From the NCBI GenBank assembly GCA_018820765.1, contig JAHJNN010000012.1, forward strand, positions 248,001-312,000: a stretch of 64,000 nt of DNA. Reading direction: 5' to 3'. The notes under the pieces were generated by a model. That model was not told where the DNA came from, made no database searches, and worked only from the letters and a program-made list of their open reading frames with translations. The translations under genes and the position numbers were made by a program. The DNA is from Gammaproteobacteria bacterium (GTDB lineage Bacteria; Pseudomonadota; Gammaproteobacteria; Burkholderiales; Thiobacillaceae). Shown in pieces: positions 26,952 to 36,610 of the stretch. Within the stretch, counting starts at the first letter, position 1. Each line of letters begins with the position of its first letter.

Positions 26952-29900
26952 TCAGGCTCCGGATTTGGATTCGTCGACATGGCTCTGCGCCATGTCCTGG
27001 TATGCCTTGAAGCGCCGCTCGGCGTCCTGCTGCGCCTGCGCCAAGAAACGCTGCGCGGCTTCGGGATGGCTGCGCGCGAGCATGGCGAAGCGGGTTTCCG
27101 ATTCCATGAAGGTCTGGATCGGCTGGCTGGGCGCGGCGGAATCGAGCTTGAAGGGATTGGCGCCGGTTTCCGCCAGCCGCGGGTCGAAGCGGAAGAGCGG
27201 CCAGTGTCCGCTCTTCACCGCCAGTTCCTGCTGGCGCTGGTTGTAGAGCAGGTCGTAGCCGTGGGCGATGCAGGGGCTGTAGGCGACGATGAGCGAGGGG
27301 CCGAGATAGGCTTCCGCTTCCTGAAACACGCGCAGGGTCTGCACGTCCTTGGCGCCGTAGGCCACCGTCGCCACGTAGACGTGGCCGTAGTCCGAAGCCA
27401 GCCTGGCGAGATCCTTTTTCGCGGTGGCCTTGCCGCCGGCGGAGAACTTGGCGACCGCGCCGAGCGGCGTGGCCTTGGAGGTCTGGCCGCCGGTGTTGGA
27501 ATAGACCTCGGTGTCGAGCACCAGGACGTTGACGTCGTAGGGCAAGGCCAGCACGTGGTCGAGGCCGCCGTAGCCGATGTCGTAGGCCCAGCCGTCGCCG
27601 CCGATGATCCATACCGATCGGCGGATCAGCCATTCGGCGACGCTGGCGAGTTCCTTCGCGCGCGGGTGCCCGGAACCGGCCAGTTTCTCCTGCAGCAACG
27701 CGACGCGCTGGCGCTGTTCGACGATGCCCGCCTCCTCACGCTGGTCGGCATTGATGAGCGAGTCGACAAGATCGCCGCCAATGTCCGTGGCCAGCTCGCG
27801 CGCCAGTTGCTGCGCATAGGCCATCAAATGATCTGAAGTGAGCCGCATGCCGAGACCGAATTCGGCGTTATCCTCGAACAGCGAATTGCTCCACGCCGGG
27901 CCGCGGCCGGCGCCGTTCACCGTGTAGGGGGTGGAGGGCAGGTTGCCGCCGTAGATGGAGGAACAGCCGGTGGCGTTGGCAATCAGCATGCGGTCGCCGA
28001 AGAGTTGCGTGGCGAGCCGGATGTAGGGCGTCTCGCCGCAGCCGGCGCAAGCGCCGGAAAACTCGAACAGCGGGTCGAGCAGCATCGAGCCGGGGATCGT
28101 TCCGTGCCTGATCGCGCTGCGGTCGAACTCGGGCAGGCGCAGGAAGAAGGCGAAGTTGTCGCGCTCCTGATCCCTGAGCGGGCCGACCGGCGCCATGTTC
28201 ACCGCGCGCCGGCTGACGTTGGATTTGTCGTGGATCGGGCAGGCCTCGACGCAATCGCCGCAGCCGGTGCAGTCCTCCGGCGCCACCTGGTAGCTGATAT
28301 GGGTGCCGACGGGCAGGTCCTTGCTCTTCGCCGGCACGTGCTTGAAGGTCGGCGGCGCATCGGCCGCATCTTCGGCCTCGAAGGCGCGCGCGCGGATCGT
28401 GCTGTGCGGGCAGACGAACACGCACTTGCCGCACTGGGTGCAAATGTCCGGCTCCCACACCGGGATCTCCAGCGCGATGTTGCGCTTTTCGAACTGCGCG
28501 GTGCCGAGCGGATAGGTGCCGTCGGCGGGAAAGCGCGATACCGGCAGGGCGTCGCCGTAGCCGTGGTAGATGGGCAGGGTGAGGTCGCGCGCGAAATCAG
28601 GGATCGGCACCGTCGTGGCGGGCACAGGTGTTTCGGCCACTCCCTGCTCTGCCGGAATCACAACCTGGTGCAGCTCCGACAGCGTCATGTCGATGGCCTT
28701 GAAATTCAGCTCCACCAGCCGTCTGCTCTTCTTGCCATAGCTCTTGTCGACCGCGTGCTTGATCGCGACGATGGCTTCGTCCTTCGGCAAAATGCCGGAA
28801 ATGGCGAAGAAGCAGGTCTGCATGATGGTGTTGATGCGCCGCCCCATGCCGGCTTCGGCGGCAACGGCGTAGGCGTCGATCACCCACAGCTGCAGGCGCT
28901 TCTCCAGAATCTGCGCGCGCAGGACCTGCGGCAGCGTGTCCCACACTTGCTCCGGCGGCGCCGGCGTGTTGAGCAGGAAGACGCCGCCGGGTGCGGCGTG
29001 CGCCAGCAGGTCGTATCGGTCGACGAACATCGGCTGGTGGCAGGCGACGAAGCCGGCCATACCCGCTTCCACCAGATAGGTGGAACGAATCGGCGCGGGG
29101 CCGAAGCGCAAGTGCGACACCGTCACCGCGCCGGACTTCTTCGAATCGTAGACGAAGTAGCCCTGCGCCATGAGGTCGGTCGCCTCGCCGAGGATCTTGA
29201 TCGAGTTCTTGTTGGCCGACACCGTGCCGTCGGCGCCCAGGCCCCAGAACACGGCGTGCTGCAGCTGACGCGAGGCGTCGGTGCGGAAGTCCGCGTCCCA
29301 CGGCAGCGAGAGATGGGTGAGGTCGTCGTGGATGCCGATGGTGAACTGGCGCATACGATCTTTCACGGGCTTCAGCCCGTAGAAAGTCGGAGTCCCCTTG
29401 TGGGGCTTGGGCGAAGCCTTCGCAAGTTCGTCGAACACCGCCTTCACCATGCCCGGGGTGAATTCCTTGCTCGCCAGCCCGTAGCGGCCGCCGATGACTT
29501 TGGGCATGGCGCGTGCGCCGTCCGCCGCCGCCTGCGCCAGCGCCGTCACCACGTCCTTGTACAGCGGCTCGCCGTCGGCGCCGGGCTCCTTGCAGCGGTC
29601 GAGCACGGCGATGGAGGTCGCCGTGGGCGGCAACGCGGCGAGCAGCGCATCAGGCGAGAACGGCCGGTACAGGCGCACCTTCAGCACGCCCACCTTGTCG
29701 CCGTGCGCGTTGAGATGCTCGACCGTTTCGTGCACGGTCTCGGCGCCGGAACCCATCAGCACGATGACGCGTTCGGCATCCATCGCGCCGACGTAGTCGA
29801 ACAGTGTGTAGTGCCGCCCGGTAAGCTCGCCAAAGCGGTCCATCGCATCCTGCACGATGCCGGGAAACGCGTCGTAGAAGGGATTGGCGCGCTCGCGCGA

Positions 29901-30578
29901 CTGGAAGAACACGTCCGGGTTCTGCGAGGTGCCGCGCAGCACCGGGTGCTCGGGCGACAACGCGCGGGTGCGGTGCGCGGCGATCAACTCGGGGTCGAGC
30001 ATGGTGGCGACGGTGGCGGGTTCGATCGCGACGATCTTCGCCACCTCGTGCGAGGTGCGGAAGCCGTCGAAGAAATGGATCACCGGAATGCGACCGGCCA
30101 GCGTCGCCGCCTGCGCGATCAGCGCGAAATCCTGCGCCTCCTGCGGCGAGTTGGCGGCGAGCATGGCGCAGCCGGTGGCACGACAGGCCATGACGTCGGA
30201 CTGGTCGCCGAAGATCGACAGCGCGTGCGTCGCCAGCGTGCGCGCCGCGACGTGCAGCACGAAGGGCGTCAGCTCGCCGGCGATCTTGTAGAGGTTGGGG
30301 ATCATTAGCAGCAGGCCCTGGCTGGCGGTGAAGCTGGTCGCCAGCGCGCCGGTGGTGAGCGCGCCGTGCAGCGCGCCCGCCGCGCCGCCTTCCGACTGCA
30401 TCTCGATGATTTTCGGCACCGCGCCCCACAGGTTGGGCCGCCCCTGCGACGCCCATTCGTCGGCCCACTCGCCCATGCTGGAGGCCGGCGTGATGGGATA
30501 GATGGCGATGACCTCGTTGCCAAGGTAGGCGATGCGGGCAACAGCCTCGTTGCCGTCGATGGTGAGCGTGGGGGTCAT
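26952..30578 (-). CDS. nifJ: Pyruvate:ferredoxin (flavodoxin) oxidoreductase
   Basis: 1208 residues, all domains in one chain. The N-terminal pyrimidine-binding domain is VARIAYLGNEVIAIYPITPASSMGE (in parts). The gamma domain is in the middle. Two [4Fe-4S] motifs lie near residue 710 (ICTQCGKCVFVCPHS) and about 50 residues later (DCTGCGDCVEACPI). The TPP-binding motif GGDGWAYDIGYGG is near residue 990. It interconverts pyruvate + CoA and acetyl-CoA + CO2 with reduced ferredoxin. In an autotroph it may serve anaerobic or microoxic metabolism. The enzyme is oxygen-labile in many organisms. Confidence 0.96.
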   Translation of the reverse strand: MTPTLTIDGNEAVARIAYLGNEVIAIYPITPASSMGEWADEWASQGRPNLWGAVPKIIEMQSEGGAAGALHGALTTGALATSFTASQGLLLMIPNLYKIAGELTPFVLHVAARTLATHALSIFGDQSDVMACRATGCAMLAANSPQEAQDFALIAQAATLAGRIPVIHFFDGFRTSHEVAKIVAIEPATVATMLDPELIAAHRTRALSPEHPVLRGTSQNPDVFFQSRERANPFYDAFPGIVQDAMDRFGELTGRHYTLFDYVGAMDAERVIVLMGSGAETVHETVEHLNAHGDKVGVLKVRLYRPFSPDALLAALPPTATSIAVLDRCKEPGADGEPLYKDVVTALAQAAADGARAMPKVIGGRYGLASKEFTPGMVKAVFDELAKASPKPHKGTPTFYGLKPVKDRMRQFTIGIHDDLTHLSLPWDADFRTDASRQLQHAVFWGLGADGTVSANKNSIKILGEATDLMAQGYFVYDSKKSGAVTVSHLRFGPAPIRSTYLVEAGMAGFVACHQPMFVDRYDLLAHAAPGGVFLLNTPAPPEQVWDTLPQVLRAQILEKRLQLWVIDAYAVAAEAGMGRRINTIMQTCFFAISGILPKDEAIVAIKHAVDKSYGKKSRRLVELNFKAIDMTLSELHQVVIPAEQGVAETPVPATTVPIPDFARDLTLPIYHGYGDALPVSRFPADGTYPLGTAQFEKRNIALEIPVWEPDICTQCGKCVFVCPHSTIRARAFEAEDAADAPPTFKHVPAKSKDLPVGTHISYQVAPEDCTGCGDCVEACPIHDKSNVSRRAVNMAPVGPLRDQERDNFAFFLRLPEFDRSAIRHGTIPGSMLLDPLFEFSGACAGCGETPYIRLATQLFGDRMLIANATGCSSIYGGNLPSTPYTVNGAGRGPAWSNSLFEDNAEFGLGMRLTSDHLMAYAQQLARELATDIGGDLVDSLINADQREEAGIVEQRQRVALLQEKLAGSGHPRAKELASVAEWLIRRSVWIIGGDGWAYDIGYGGLDHVLALPYDVNVLVLDTEVYSNTGGQTSKATPLGAVAKFSAGGKATAKKDLARLASDYGHVYVATVAYGAKDVQTLRVFQEAEAYLGPSLIVAYSPCIAHGYDLLYNQRQQELAVKSGHWPLFRFDPRLAETGANPFKLDSAAPSQPIQTFMESETRFAMLARSHPEAAQRFLAQAQQDAERRFKAYQDMAQSHVDESKSGA

Positions 30579-30742
30579 GGGCCGAGCTTACAAGACACGT
30601 CTGTCGTTTATTCTAGTCCCGAGTTGCGATTGGGCCAGCCTTCCGCCAGATATCCCATCTGCTCAATCGATGCGGATGCATCCTGTAAACTCGATCTGAC
30701 CTTTTTTCATCCAGGCGCTTCCGCTGCCATTGGCGTCCCGTT

Positions 30743-32461
30743 ATGCCACATAGTGTCGACCTCATCACCACGATCGCCACCGCACTTGGACTGGCGCTGA
30801 TATTCGGTTTCGTCGCCGTGCGCCTGAAGCTGCCCGCATTGGTCGGCTATCTGCTGGCCGGCATCGTGATCGGCCCCTTCACCCCCGGCTTCGTGGCGGA
30901 TACCTCGCTGGCAGGCCAGCTCGCCGAAATCGGCGTGATGCTGCTGATGTTCGGCGTCGGCTTGCATTTCTCGCTCGACGATCTGCTGTCGGTGAAAAAA
31001 ATCGCATTGCCGGGTGCTGTGGTGCAAATCGCCGTGGCCACGGCGATGGGGATGGGCGTGGCCCACTGGTGGGGCTGGAGTCTGATGGCCGGCATCGTGT
31101 TCGGACTGTCGCTGTCGGTGGCAAGCACGGTGGTGTTGTTGAAAGCGCTGGAAAGCCGCGGCGTGCTGGCGACGCCGAACGGCCGCATCGCGGTGGGCTG
31201 GCTGGTGGTGGAAGATCTGGTCATGGTGCTGGTGCTGGTGTTGCTGCCGCCGCTGGCCGAAATGCTCGGCGGCAACGGCGCGCCAGCGAGCACGCAATCG
31301 CTGCTGGGCACGCTGGTATTCACCCTCGGCGAAGTGACGCTGTTCATCGCGCTGATGCTGGTGGTGGGACGGCGTTTCTTTCCCTGGCTCTTGTGGCAGG
31401 TGGCACGCACCGGTTCGCGCGAGCTCTTCACGCTGTGCGTGGTGGCCGCGGCGCTCGGCATCGCCTACGGCTCCTCTGCCCTGTTCGGCGTGTCGTTCGC
31501 GCTGGGGGCCTTCTTCGCCGGCATGGTGCTGCGCGAATCGGCACTGAGCTACCGCGCTGCCGAGGAATCGCTGCCGCTGCGCGACGCCTTCGCGGTGCTG
31601 TTCTTCGTCTCGGTCGGCATGCTGTTCGATCCGCGCGTGCTGATGGAGCAGCCGCTGCACGTGCTGGCAGTGGTTGCCATCATCGTATTCGGAAAATCGC
31701 TGGCAGCATTTCTTCTGGTGCTGGCATTCCGCTATCCGCTCAATACCGCGCTGACGGTTTCCGCCAGCCTGGCGCAGATCGGCGAGTTCTCCTTCATTCT
31801 GGCCGGGCTGGGGGTGGCGCTCGGCGTGCTGCCCGTCGAGGGGCAAAGCCTGATTCTGGCAGGGGCGCTGATTTCGATTGCGCTCAATCCGCTGGCATTC
31901 CAGATGGCGGAACCGCTGCAGCTCTGGATCCGCGCACGCTCGAAACGGGCACGCCAGCTGGAGCAGCGCGACGACCCGCTGGCCGAATTGCCTGCCGACG
32001 TGGCTTCACACATCCTGAGCGGCCACGTGGTGCTGGTGGGATTTGGCCGCGTCGGGCAGCACATTGCCGAAGCGCTCGACGCACAGGGGCTGCCCTATGT
32101 CGTGGCAGAACAGCATCGCGAAGCGGTCGAGAAGTTGCGCGGGCGTGGGATCCATGCCGTGGTGGGCGATGCGGCCGAACCTGCGGTGCTGATCCAGGTC
32201 CATGTCGCGCGCGCGCAGATTCTGGTCATCGCCACACCTGATGCATTCCAGGCCCGCAAAATGATCGAGATTGCCCGCACCCTCAACCCGCACATCCACG
32301 TCGTTGTGCGCAGCCACAGCGAGGACGAGGCCGAACTGCTGCGGCGCGAACAGGCGGTCGATGTGCTGGTGGGAGAGCGAGAACTGGCGGACAGCATGGT
32401 GCGGCATGTGAGCGAGCATGTTGACGCGCACCGCGGCTCAGGCATGGACGCTCAGCCCTGA
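30743..32461 (+). CDS. Cation:proton antiporter of the KefB/YbaL (CPA2) family
   Basis: 572 residues. About twelve membrane segments form a Na+/H+ exchanger domain (GYLLAGIVIGPFTPGF, IGVMLLMFGVGLHFS, FALGAFFAGMVLRES). A cytosolic TrkA-N/RCK domain follows, with the Rossmann motif VVLVGFGRVGQHIAEAL near 430. The likely role is K+ efflux coupled to H+ uptake, gated by nucleotide or glutathione adducts as in KefB/C. The RCK domain lacks an obvious TrkA-C extension, more like YbaL. It is convergent with the dsr cluster end, with 49 bp between them and no visible hairpin terminator. Confidence 0.9.
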   Translation: MPHSVDLITTIATALGLALIFGFVAVRLKLPALVGYLLAGIVIGPFTPGFVADTSLAGQLAEIGVMLLMFGVGLHFSLDDLLSVKKIALPGAVVQIAVATAMGMGVAHWWGWSLMAGIVFGLSLSVASTVVLLKALESRGVLATPNGRIAVGWLVVEDLVMVLVLVLLPPLAEMLGGNGAPASTQSLLGTLVFTLGEVTLFIALMLVVGRRFFPWLLWQVARTGSRELFTLCVVAAALGIAYGSSALFGVSFALGAFFAGMVLRESALSYRAAEESLPLRDAFAVLFFVSVGMLFDPRVLMEQPLHVLAVVAIIVFGKSLAAFLLVLAFRYPLNTALTVSASLAQIGEFSFILAGLGVALGVLPVEGQSLILAGALISIALNPLAFQMAEPLQLWIRARSKRARQLEQRDDPLAELPADVASHILSGHVVLVGFGRVGQHIAEALDAQGLPYVVAEQHREAVEKLRGRGIHAVVGDAAEPAVLIQVHVARAQILVIATPDAFQARKMIEIARTLNPHIHVVVRSHSEDEAELLRREQAVDVLVGERELADSMVRHVSEHVDAHRGSGMDAQP

Positions 32462-32510
32462 GCGGGCCTGCAGGTCAGGGGCGGCGTGCCGAAACGCTGA
32501 GGCAGCCGGT

Positions 32511-33332
32511 TCAGAGCGATGGCGGCGAACGACGCTGGCTGCACAGGCGCGCCAGGTCGCCATAGCGCTGCGTCTTCAACACATCGCGCCGCTGCATGCG
32601 CTGCGGCAACCAGCGCAACGCGCGCAGCCAGGCAGTGCGGCGCAGCGCGCTGTAGACCCCTTCCCTCACGGCCGCGTCTTCGTTTTCCAGCACGCTGCGG
32701 ATGGCCGCGCACAGCACCGGCAACCGGTTCTCGAAATGGATCGCGGTGGAGAAGAAGTACGGCAACCAGTCGCGGATTTGCGCCTGCGCCAGCGACATGG
32801 CGCTGATCGGGTCGTCCTCGAAGTCGATCGCGCCGGGTCCCTGCTCGGGCGACCACACCATGTTGCGCGCGAAGGCCTGGCTGAGATATTGCCCGGCCCG
32901 GTGCGCCTGCAGGATATAGTCGGCGCCGCGCTGCCAGTATTCGTGCTGCAGGGCGGGATCGGAATGTCGGATCAGGGTTTCGAGCGTGTTGTGGCCGATA
33001 TCGGAAATCAGCAGCCAGTGCTCGCCCTGCGCCAGCAGCCGGGGCGCGCGCAAGCCGGCCTGGGCCAGGGCATCGAGGCGGCCGGCCTCGTTGCGGATGC
33101 CGGCCGCCCCGCCGTGCGGCCGCACCGGTTGCATGGCGGGATGCTGCAGCAGTCGCGCCATGCCGGCCATCAGCTGATAGCGCCAGGCGGGCGGCTGCGG
33201 CAGGCTGAGCTTGAGCCAGGCAAGCTGCCCGCGCCACTCGACCTGCCGGATGTGCGCGCCGCTCTGCCTCAGTACCTCCACCTGCGCGTCGAGGTCGGTG
33301 CGGCTGTCCAGTTGCGGACGCATGGCTGACAT
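32511..33332 (-). CDS. Small kinase-like protein (LPS kinase/Bud32-like fold)
   Basis: 273 residues from the ATG at 33332, five nucleotides after cysG. The pattern fits a minimal protein-kinase-like fold: WRGQLAWLKLSL (possible ATP-binding Lys), LISDIGHNTLETLI (hinge region), AHRAGQYLSQAFARNMVW (catalytic-loop-like His/Asn) and GAIDFEDDP (DFG-equivalent metal site). It resembles KdkA/WaaP or Bud32-like kinases rather than DsrS, which occupies this end of the cluster in Allochromatium. The substrate is unknown. Cotranscription with cysG and dsr is likely from spacing. Confidence 0.65.
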   Translation of the reverse strand: MSAMRPQLDSRTDLDAQVEVLRQSGAHIRQVEWRGQLAWLKLSLPQPPAWRYQLMAGMARLLQHPAMQPVRPHGGAAGIRNEAGRLDALAQAGLRAPRLLAQGEHWLLISDIGHNTLETLIRHSDPALQHEYWQRGADYILQAHRAGQYLSQAFARNMVWSPEQGPGAIDFEDDPISAMSLAQAQIRDWLPYFFSTAIHFENRLPVLCAAIRSVLENEDAAVREGVYSALRRTAWLRALRWLPQRMQRRDVLKTQRYGDLARLCSQRRSPPSL

Positions 33333-33337
33333 GCGGC

Positions 33338-34777
33338 TCAGCGCAAGTGGTCCGGCGTTTCGAGCGGGGTGCGGTGCGCCTGTTCGCTGTGCAGTTCGGG
33401 CTGGTACCAGCCGAGCTTTTCGCGCAGCTTGACGACGTTGCCGACGATGATCAGCGTGGGGGCCTTGAGCTGGGCCGCTTCCGCCAGTGCCGGCAGCGTG
33501 GTGAGGGTACCGGTGATCACGCGCTGGGTGGGCAGCGTGCCGTGCTGGATGATGGCGGCCGGGGTGTCGGCGGTGAGGCCGTGCTTGATCAGGGCCTCGC
33601 ACAGCATCGGCAATCCCTTGAGGCCCATGTAGATGACGATGGTCTGGTCCTTGCGCGCGATGCCTTCCCAGTTCATGTTGAAGGTGTTGTCCCGCAGATG
33701 CCCGGTGACGAAGGCGACCGACTGCGCGTAGTCGCGGTGGGTGAGCGGGATGCCCGCGTACGACGCGACGCCCGCGGCCGCGGTGATGCCGGGCACCACC
33801 TGGAACGGCACACCGTGCTCGACCAGGGTTTCGATTTCCTCGCCGCCGCGTCCGAAGATGAAGGGGTCGCCGCCCTTCAGGCGCAGCGTGCGCTTGCCCT
33901 CCTTGGCCAGGCGCACCAGCATCAGGTTGATCTCTTCCTGCGGCACCGCGTGGTCGTCGCGCTCCTTGCCGACGTAGACGCGCTCGGCGTCGCGCCGGCA
34001 CATGTCGAGGATGGGCTGCGAGACAAGGCGGTCGTAGACGATGACGTCGGCCTGCTGCATCAGGCGCAGCGCGCGGAAGGTCAGGAGGTCGGGGTTGCCC
34101 GGACCGGCGCCGACCAGATAGACCTCGCCGCGCGGGATGTCGTGCCCGGCGCTGTCCTTGATCATGGCGTCGAGCTGGGCCTCGGCTTCGACGTCGCGAC
34201 CGGAGAACACCATTTCGGCAACCGGCGAGAGGAACACCTTTTCCCAGAAGGCGCGGCGCTGTTCCGGCTTGATGGCCGCGCGCACCCGATCCTTGTAGCG
34301 TGACGCCAGCGCGGAGAGACGGCCGTAGGCGGCGGGAATCAGCGTTTCCAGCCGCGCGCGCAGCATGCGCGCCAGCACCGGCGATTCGCCGCCGCTGGAG
34401 ACCGCCACCATGATCGGCGAGCGGTCGATGATGGACGGCAGGATGAAGCTGCACAGCGCGGGCTTGTCCGCCACGTTGACCGGGATATGCCGTTCACGCG
34501 CCGCATCGGCGACGGTCTTGGCCACGTCTGCATCCTCCTCGACCACGATCACCGCGTCCTTGCCGTCGAGCAGCTCGGGCGTGAACGCATCCGCGATGCG
34601 TTTCAGGTGATCGGCGTGCGGCAGGCGTTCGAAGCCTTCGTGCAGCGCAGGGGCGGCGACATCGACGTACGCGCCGGCGCGCAGCAGCAATTCGGCCTTG
34701 CGTGCGGCGGTTTCGGAGCCGCCCACCACCAGGCAGTGGCGGTCGCGCAGGTCGAGGAAAATGGGCAGGTAGTTCAT
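33338..34777 (-). CDS. cysG: Siroheme synthase, trifunctional CysG
   Basis: 479 residues. An N-terminal precorrin-2 dehydrogenase/ferrochelatase domain (YLPIFLDLRDRHCLVVGGSETAARKAE in parts, VAVSSGGESPVLARMLRARLE) is followed by a SAM uroporphyrinogen III methyltransferase domain (VYLVGAGPGNPDLLTFRALRL, RLKGGDPFIFGRGGEE, PGITAAAGVASYAGIPLTHR). It converts uroporphyrinogen III to siroheme, the DsrAB cofactor. The placement 5 nt after dsrR ties cofactor supply to dsr expression. Assimilatory sulfite or nitrite reductases would also use its product. Confidence 0.96.
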   Translation of the reverse strand: MNYLPIFLDLRDRHCLVVGGSETAARKAELLLRAGAYVDVAAPALHEGFERLPHADHLKRIADAFTPELLDGKDAVIVVEEDADVAKTVADAARERHIPVNVADKPALCSFILPSIIDRSPIMVAVSSGGESPVLARMLRARLETLIPAAYGRLSALASRYKDRVRAAIKPEQRRAFWEKVFLSPVAEMVFSGRDVEAEAQLDAMIKDSAGHDIPRGEVYLVGAGPGNPDLLTFRALRLMQQADVIVYDRLVSQPILDMCRRDAERVYVGKERDDHAVPQEEINLMLVRLAKEGKRTLRLKGGDPFIFGRGGEEIETLVEHGVPFQVVPGITAAAGVASYAGIPLTHRDYAQSVAFVTGHLRDNTFNMNWEGIARKDQTIVIYMGLKGLPMLCEALIKHGLTADTPAAIIQHGTLPTQRVITGTLTTLPALAEAAQLKAPTLIIVGNVVKLREKLGWYQPELHSEQAHRTPLETPDHLR

Positions 34778-34782
34778 GGGAT

Positions 34783-35118
34783 TTACTCGGCGGGGGCGGA
34801 TTCGTCGCCAGACTCGGCGGGCCCGTCTTCTGCCGAATAGGGCGGGATGAAAATGAAGCGCATGTCACCCGGGTTCATTTCGACGAAGTCGAGCGTCACG
34901 CCCTGCAGGTAGGGCGTGCTGGAGGCGGCAATCAGAATCTCGATGCCGTTGACGACGAGGTGCTCGTCGGCCTCGCGCTCGATGTCGAAGCCCATGCCGT
35001 AGTTCACGCCGCCATCGTCTTCCTGGTAGGCGGCGACGCGGAGGATCATGTCGAACACGTCGGGGTTGTTGTTGGCAACGCGAATCTGCGCGGCGGCGGC
35101 GTCGGTGATCTTGATCAT
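34783..35118 (-). CDS. dsrR: DsrR, cysteine-free A-type (IscA-like) protein
   Basis: 111 residues with the A-type scaffold fold (MIKITDAAAAQIRVANNN, NYGMGFDIE, VNGIEILIAASSTPYLQGVTLDFVE in parts), but no cysteine anywhere, so it cannot be an Fe-S scaffold. DsrR of Allochromatium likewise lacks the IscA cysteines and affects dsr expression post-transcriptionally. The C-terminus is an acidic tail. It lies between dsrN and cysG. Confidence 0.9.
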   Translation of the reverse strand: MIKITDAAAAQIRVANNNPDVFDMILRVAAYQEDDGGVNYGMGFDIEREADEHLVVNGIEILIAASSTPYLQGVTLDFVEMNPGDMRFIFIPPYSAEDGPAESGDESAPAE

Positions 35119-35152
35119 GGGCGTGTCCTTGTGAAAATGAAGCTGCCTGAAA

Positions 35153-36568
35153 TTAATCCGCGGCGCGCGCCTTGTGCGCGCGCACCTGGCTCAGAAACGG
35201 CGCGATCCAGCCTTGCGCGCCGCTGCCGCGGCGGTGCACGTAGCCGGCCAGCAGGTTGTTCCGCTGATAGCCGTCATGCTGACCGTCGATGCCATGGCCG
35301 CGCTGCACCTGGTAGGCGTATATGGAGTCGGCCGGCAGGTTTTCCAAGCTCGAATAGTGAAATTCGTGTGCCGGTATCGGGGCGGTTTCCTGCCAGCGGT
35401 CGTCGCCGGTCGGCTGCAGGCGCGCATAACCGCGCCCGACCGGACGTGCGTGCATCACGGTATCGCCCGGCACCACGCCGACCATCTGCCGAGTCTGCCC
35501 TTCCCAGCTGAGGCTCTTCGACAAATACATCAGCCCGCCGCATTCGGCATAGGTGGGCAGCCCGGACTCGATGGCGCTGCGAATCTGCGTCCGCAGGGCG
35601 GTATTGGCTTCCAGTTCCGCCATGAACACTTCGGGGAAGCCGCCGCCGATGATGAGGCCATCGACCTTGGGCAAGGCCTCTTCATGCAGGGTATCGAGCT
35701 CGACCAGTTCCACGTTGGCGGCACGCAGGCTGTCGATATCCTCGCTGTAGTAAAAACCGAACGCCTGGTCGTGCGCGATGCCGATGCGCACCCGCTCGGC
35801 AGCGGGTGCCGCCTCCGCCGCGAGCGGGATGTCCAGCGCGGGCGCGCTGTCGGCGATCGCCAGCAGCCGTTCAAGATCGACCTGCGCCGCCACCCGTTCG
35901 CCGACGTGCCGGATGCGGGCGCGCGCGGCGTCCTGCTCGTTGGCCGGCACCAGCCCCAGATGGCGTTCGGCGATCTGCAGGCTGGCCTCGTGCTGCACGG
36001 CGCCGATCACCTCGACATCGGTGTAATGCTCGATCACCGCGCGCAGCTTGGACTCGTGGCGGCTGCCGCCGAGATTGTTGAGGATGACGCCGGCGATCCG
36101 GATGTCGGGATCGAATGCCTGATAGCCCAGGATCAAGGGCGCCACCCCGCGCGTCATGCCGCGCGCGTCGATCACCAGCACCACCGGCGCGCCCAATAGC
36201 TTGGCGAGCGCCGCGTTGCTGTTGCTGCCGTCGAGATCGAGTCCGTCGTAGAGGCCCTTGTTGCCCTCGATCAGGCTGATGCGGGCATTGGCCGCTGCGC
36301 GGGCGAACTGCTGCTCGATCTCGCTGCGCTGCATCATGTGGAAATCGAGGTTGTAGCAGGGGCGCTGCGCGGCCATGCCCAGCCACAGCGGATCGATGTA
36401 GTCGGGCCCTTTCTTGAAGGGCTGCACCGCATGGCCGCGCGCGTGCAGCGCGGCGCACAGGCCGAGCGTCAGCGTGGTCTTGCCGGACGATTTGTGCGCA
36501 GCCGAAATGAAGACGCGGGGCAGAGCCCCGCGCTTCATGGATTCGGATGATTTGGCTTGCTGGTTCAT
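35153..36568 (-). CDS. dsrN: DsrN, siroheme amidase (cobyrinate a,c-diamide synthase-like)
   Basis: 471 residues from the ATG at 36568, with GGAGGA upstream. The N-terminal P-loop domain reads PRVFISAAHKSSGKTTLTLGL, then KKGPDYIDPLW. The C-terminal class I glutamine amidotransferase domain has GLIIGGGFPEVF and YAECGGLMYLS with the nucleophilic Cys, then HEFHYS. Homologous to CobB/CbiA. In dsr clusters it converts siroheme to its amide for DsrAB using glutamine and ATP. It is adjacent to cysG, which makes its substrate. Confidence 0.93.
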   Translation of the reverse strand: MNQQAKSSESMKRGALPRVFISAAHKSSGKTTLTLGLCAALHARGHAVQPFKKGPDYIDPLWLGMAAQRPCYNLDFHMMQRSEIEQQFARAAANARISLIEGNKGLYDGLDLDGSNSNAALAKLLGAPVVLVIDARGMTRGVAPLILGYQAFDPDIRIAGVILNNLGGSRHESKLRAVIEHYTDVEVIGAVQHEASLQIAERHLGLVPANEQDAARARIRHVGERVAAQVDLERLLAIADSAPALDIPLAAEAAPAAERVRIGIAHDQAFGFYYSEDIDSLRAANVELVELDTLHEEALPKVDGLIIGGGFPEVFMAELEANTALRTQIRSAIESGLPTYAECGGLMYLSKSLSWEGQTRQMVGVVPGDTVMHARPVGRGYARLQPTGDDRWQETAPIPAHEFHYSSLENLPADSIYAYQVQRGHGIDGQHDGYQRNNLLAGYVHRRGSGAQGWIAPFLSQVRAHKARAAD

Positions 36569-36610
36569 GCAGCGCAATCCTCCGCCAGGCGGGTGCCTGG
36601 CAGACTGCAA

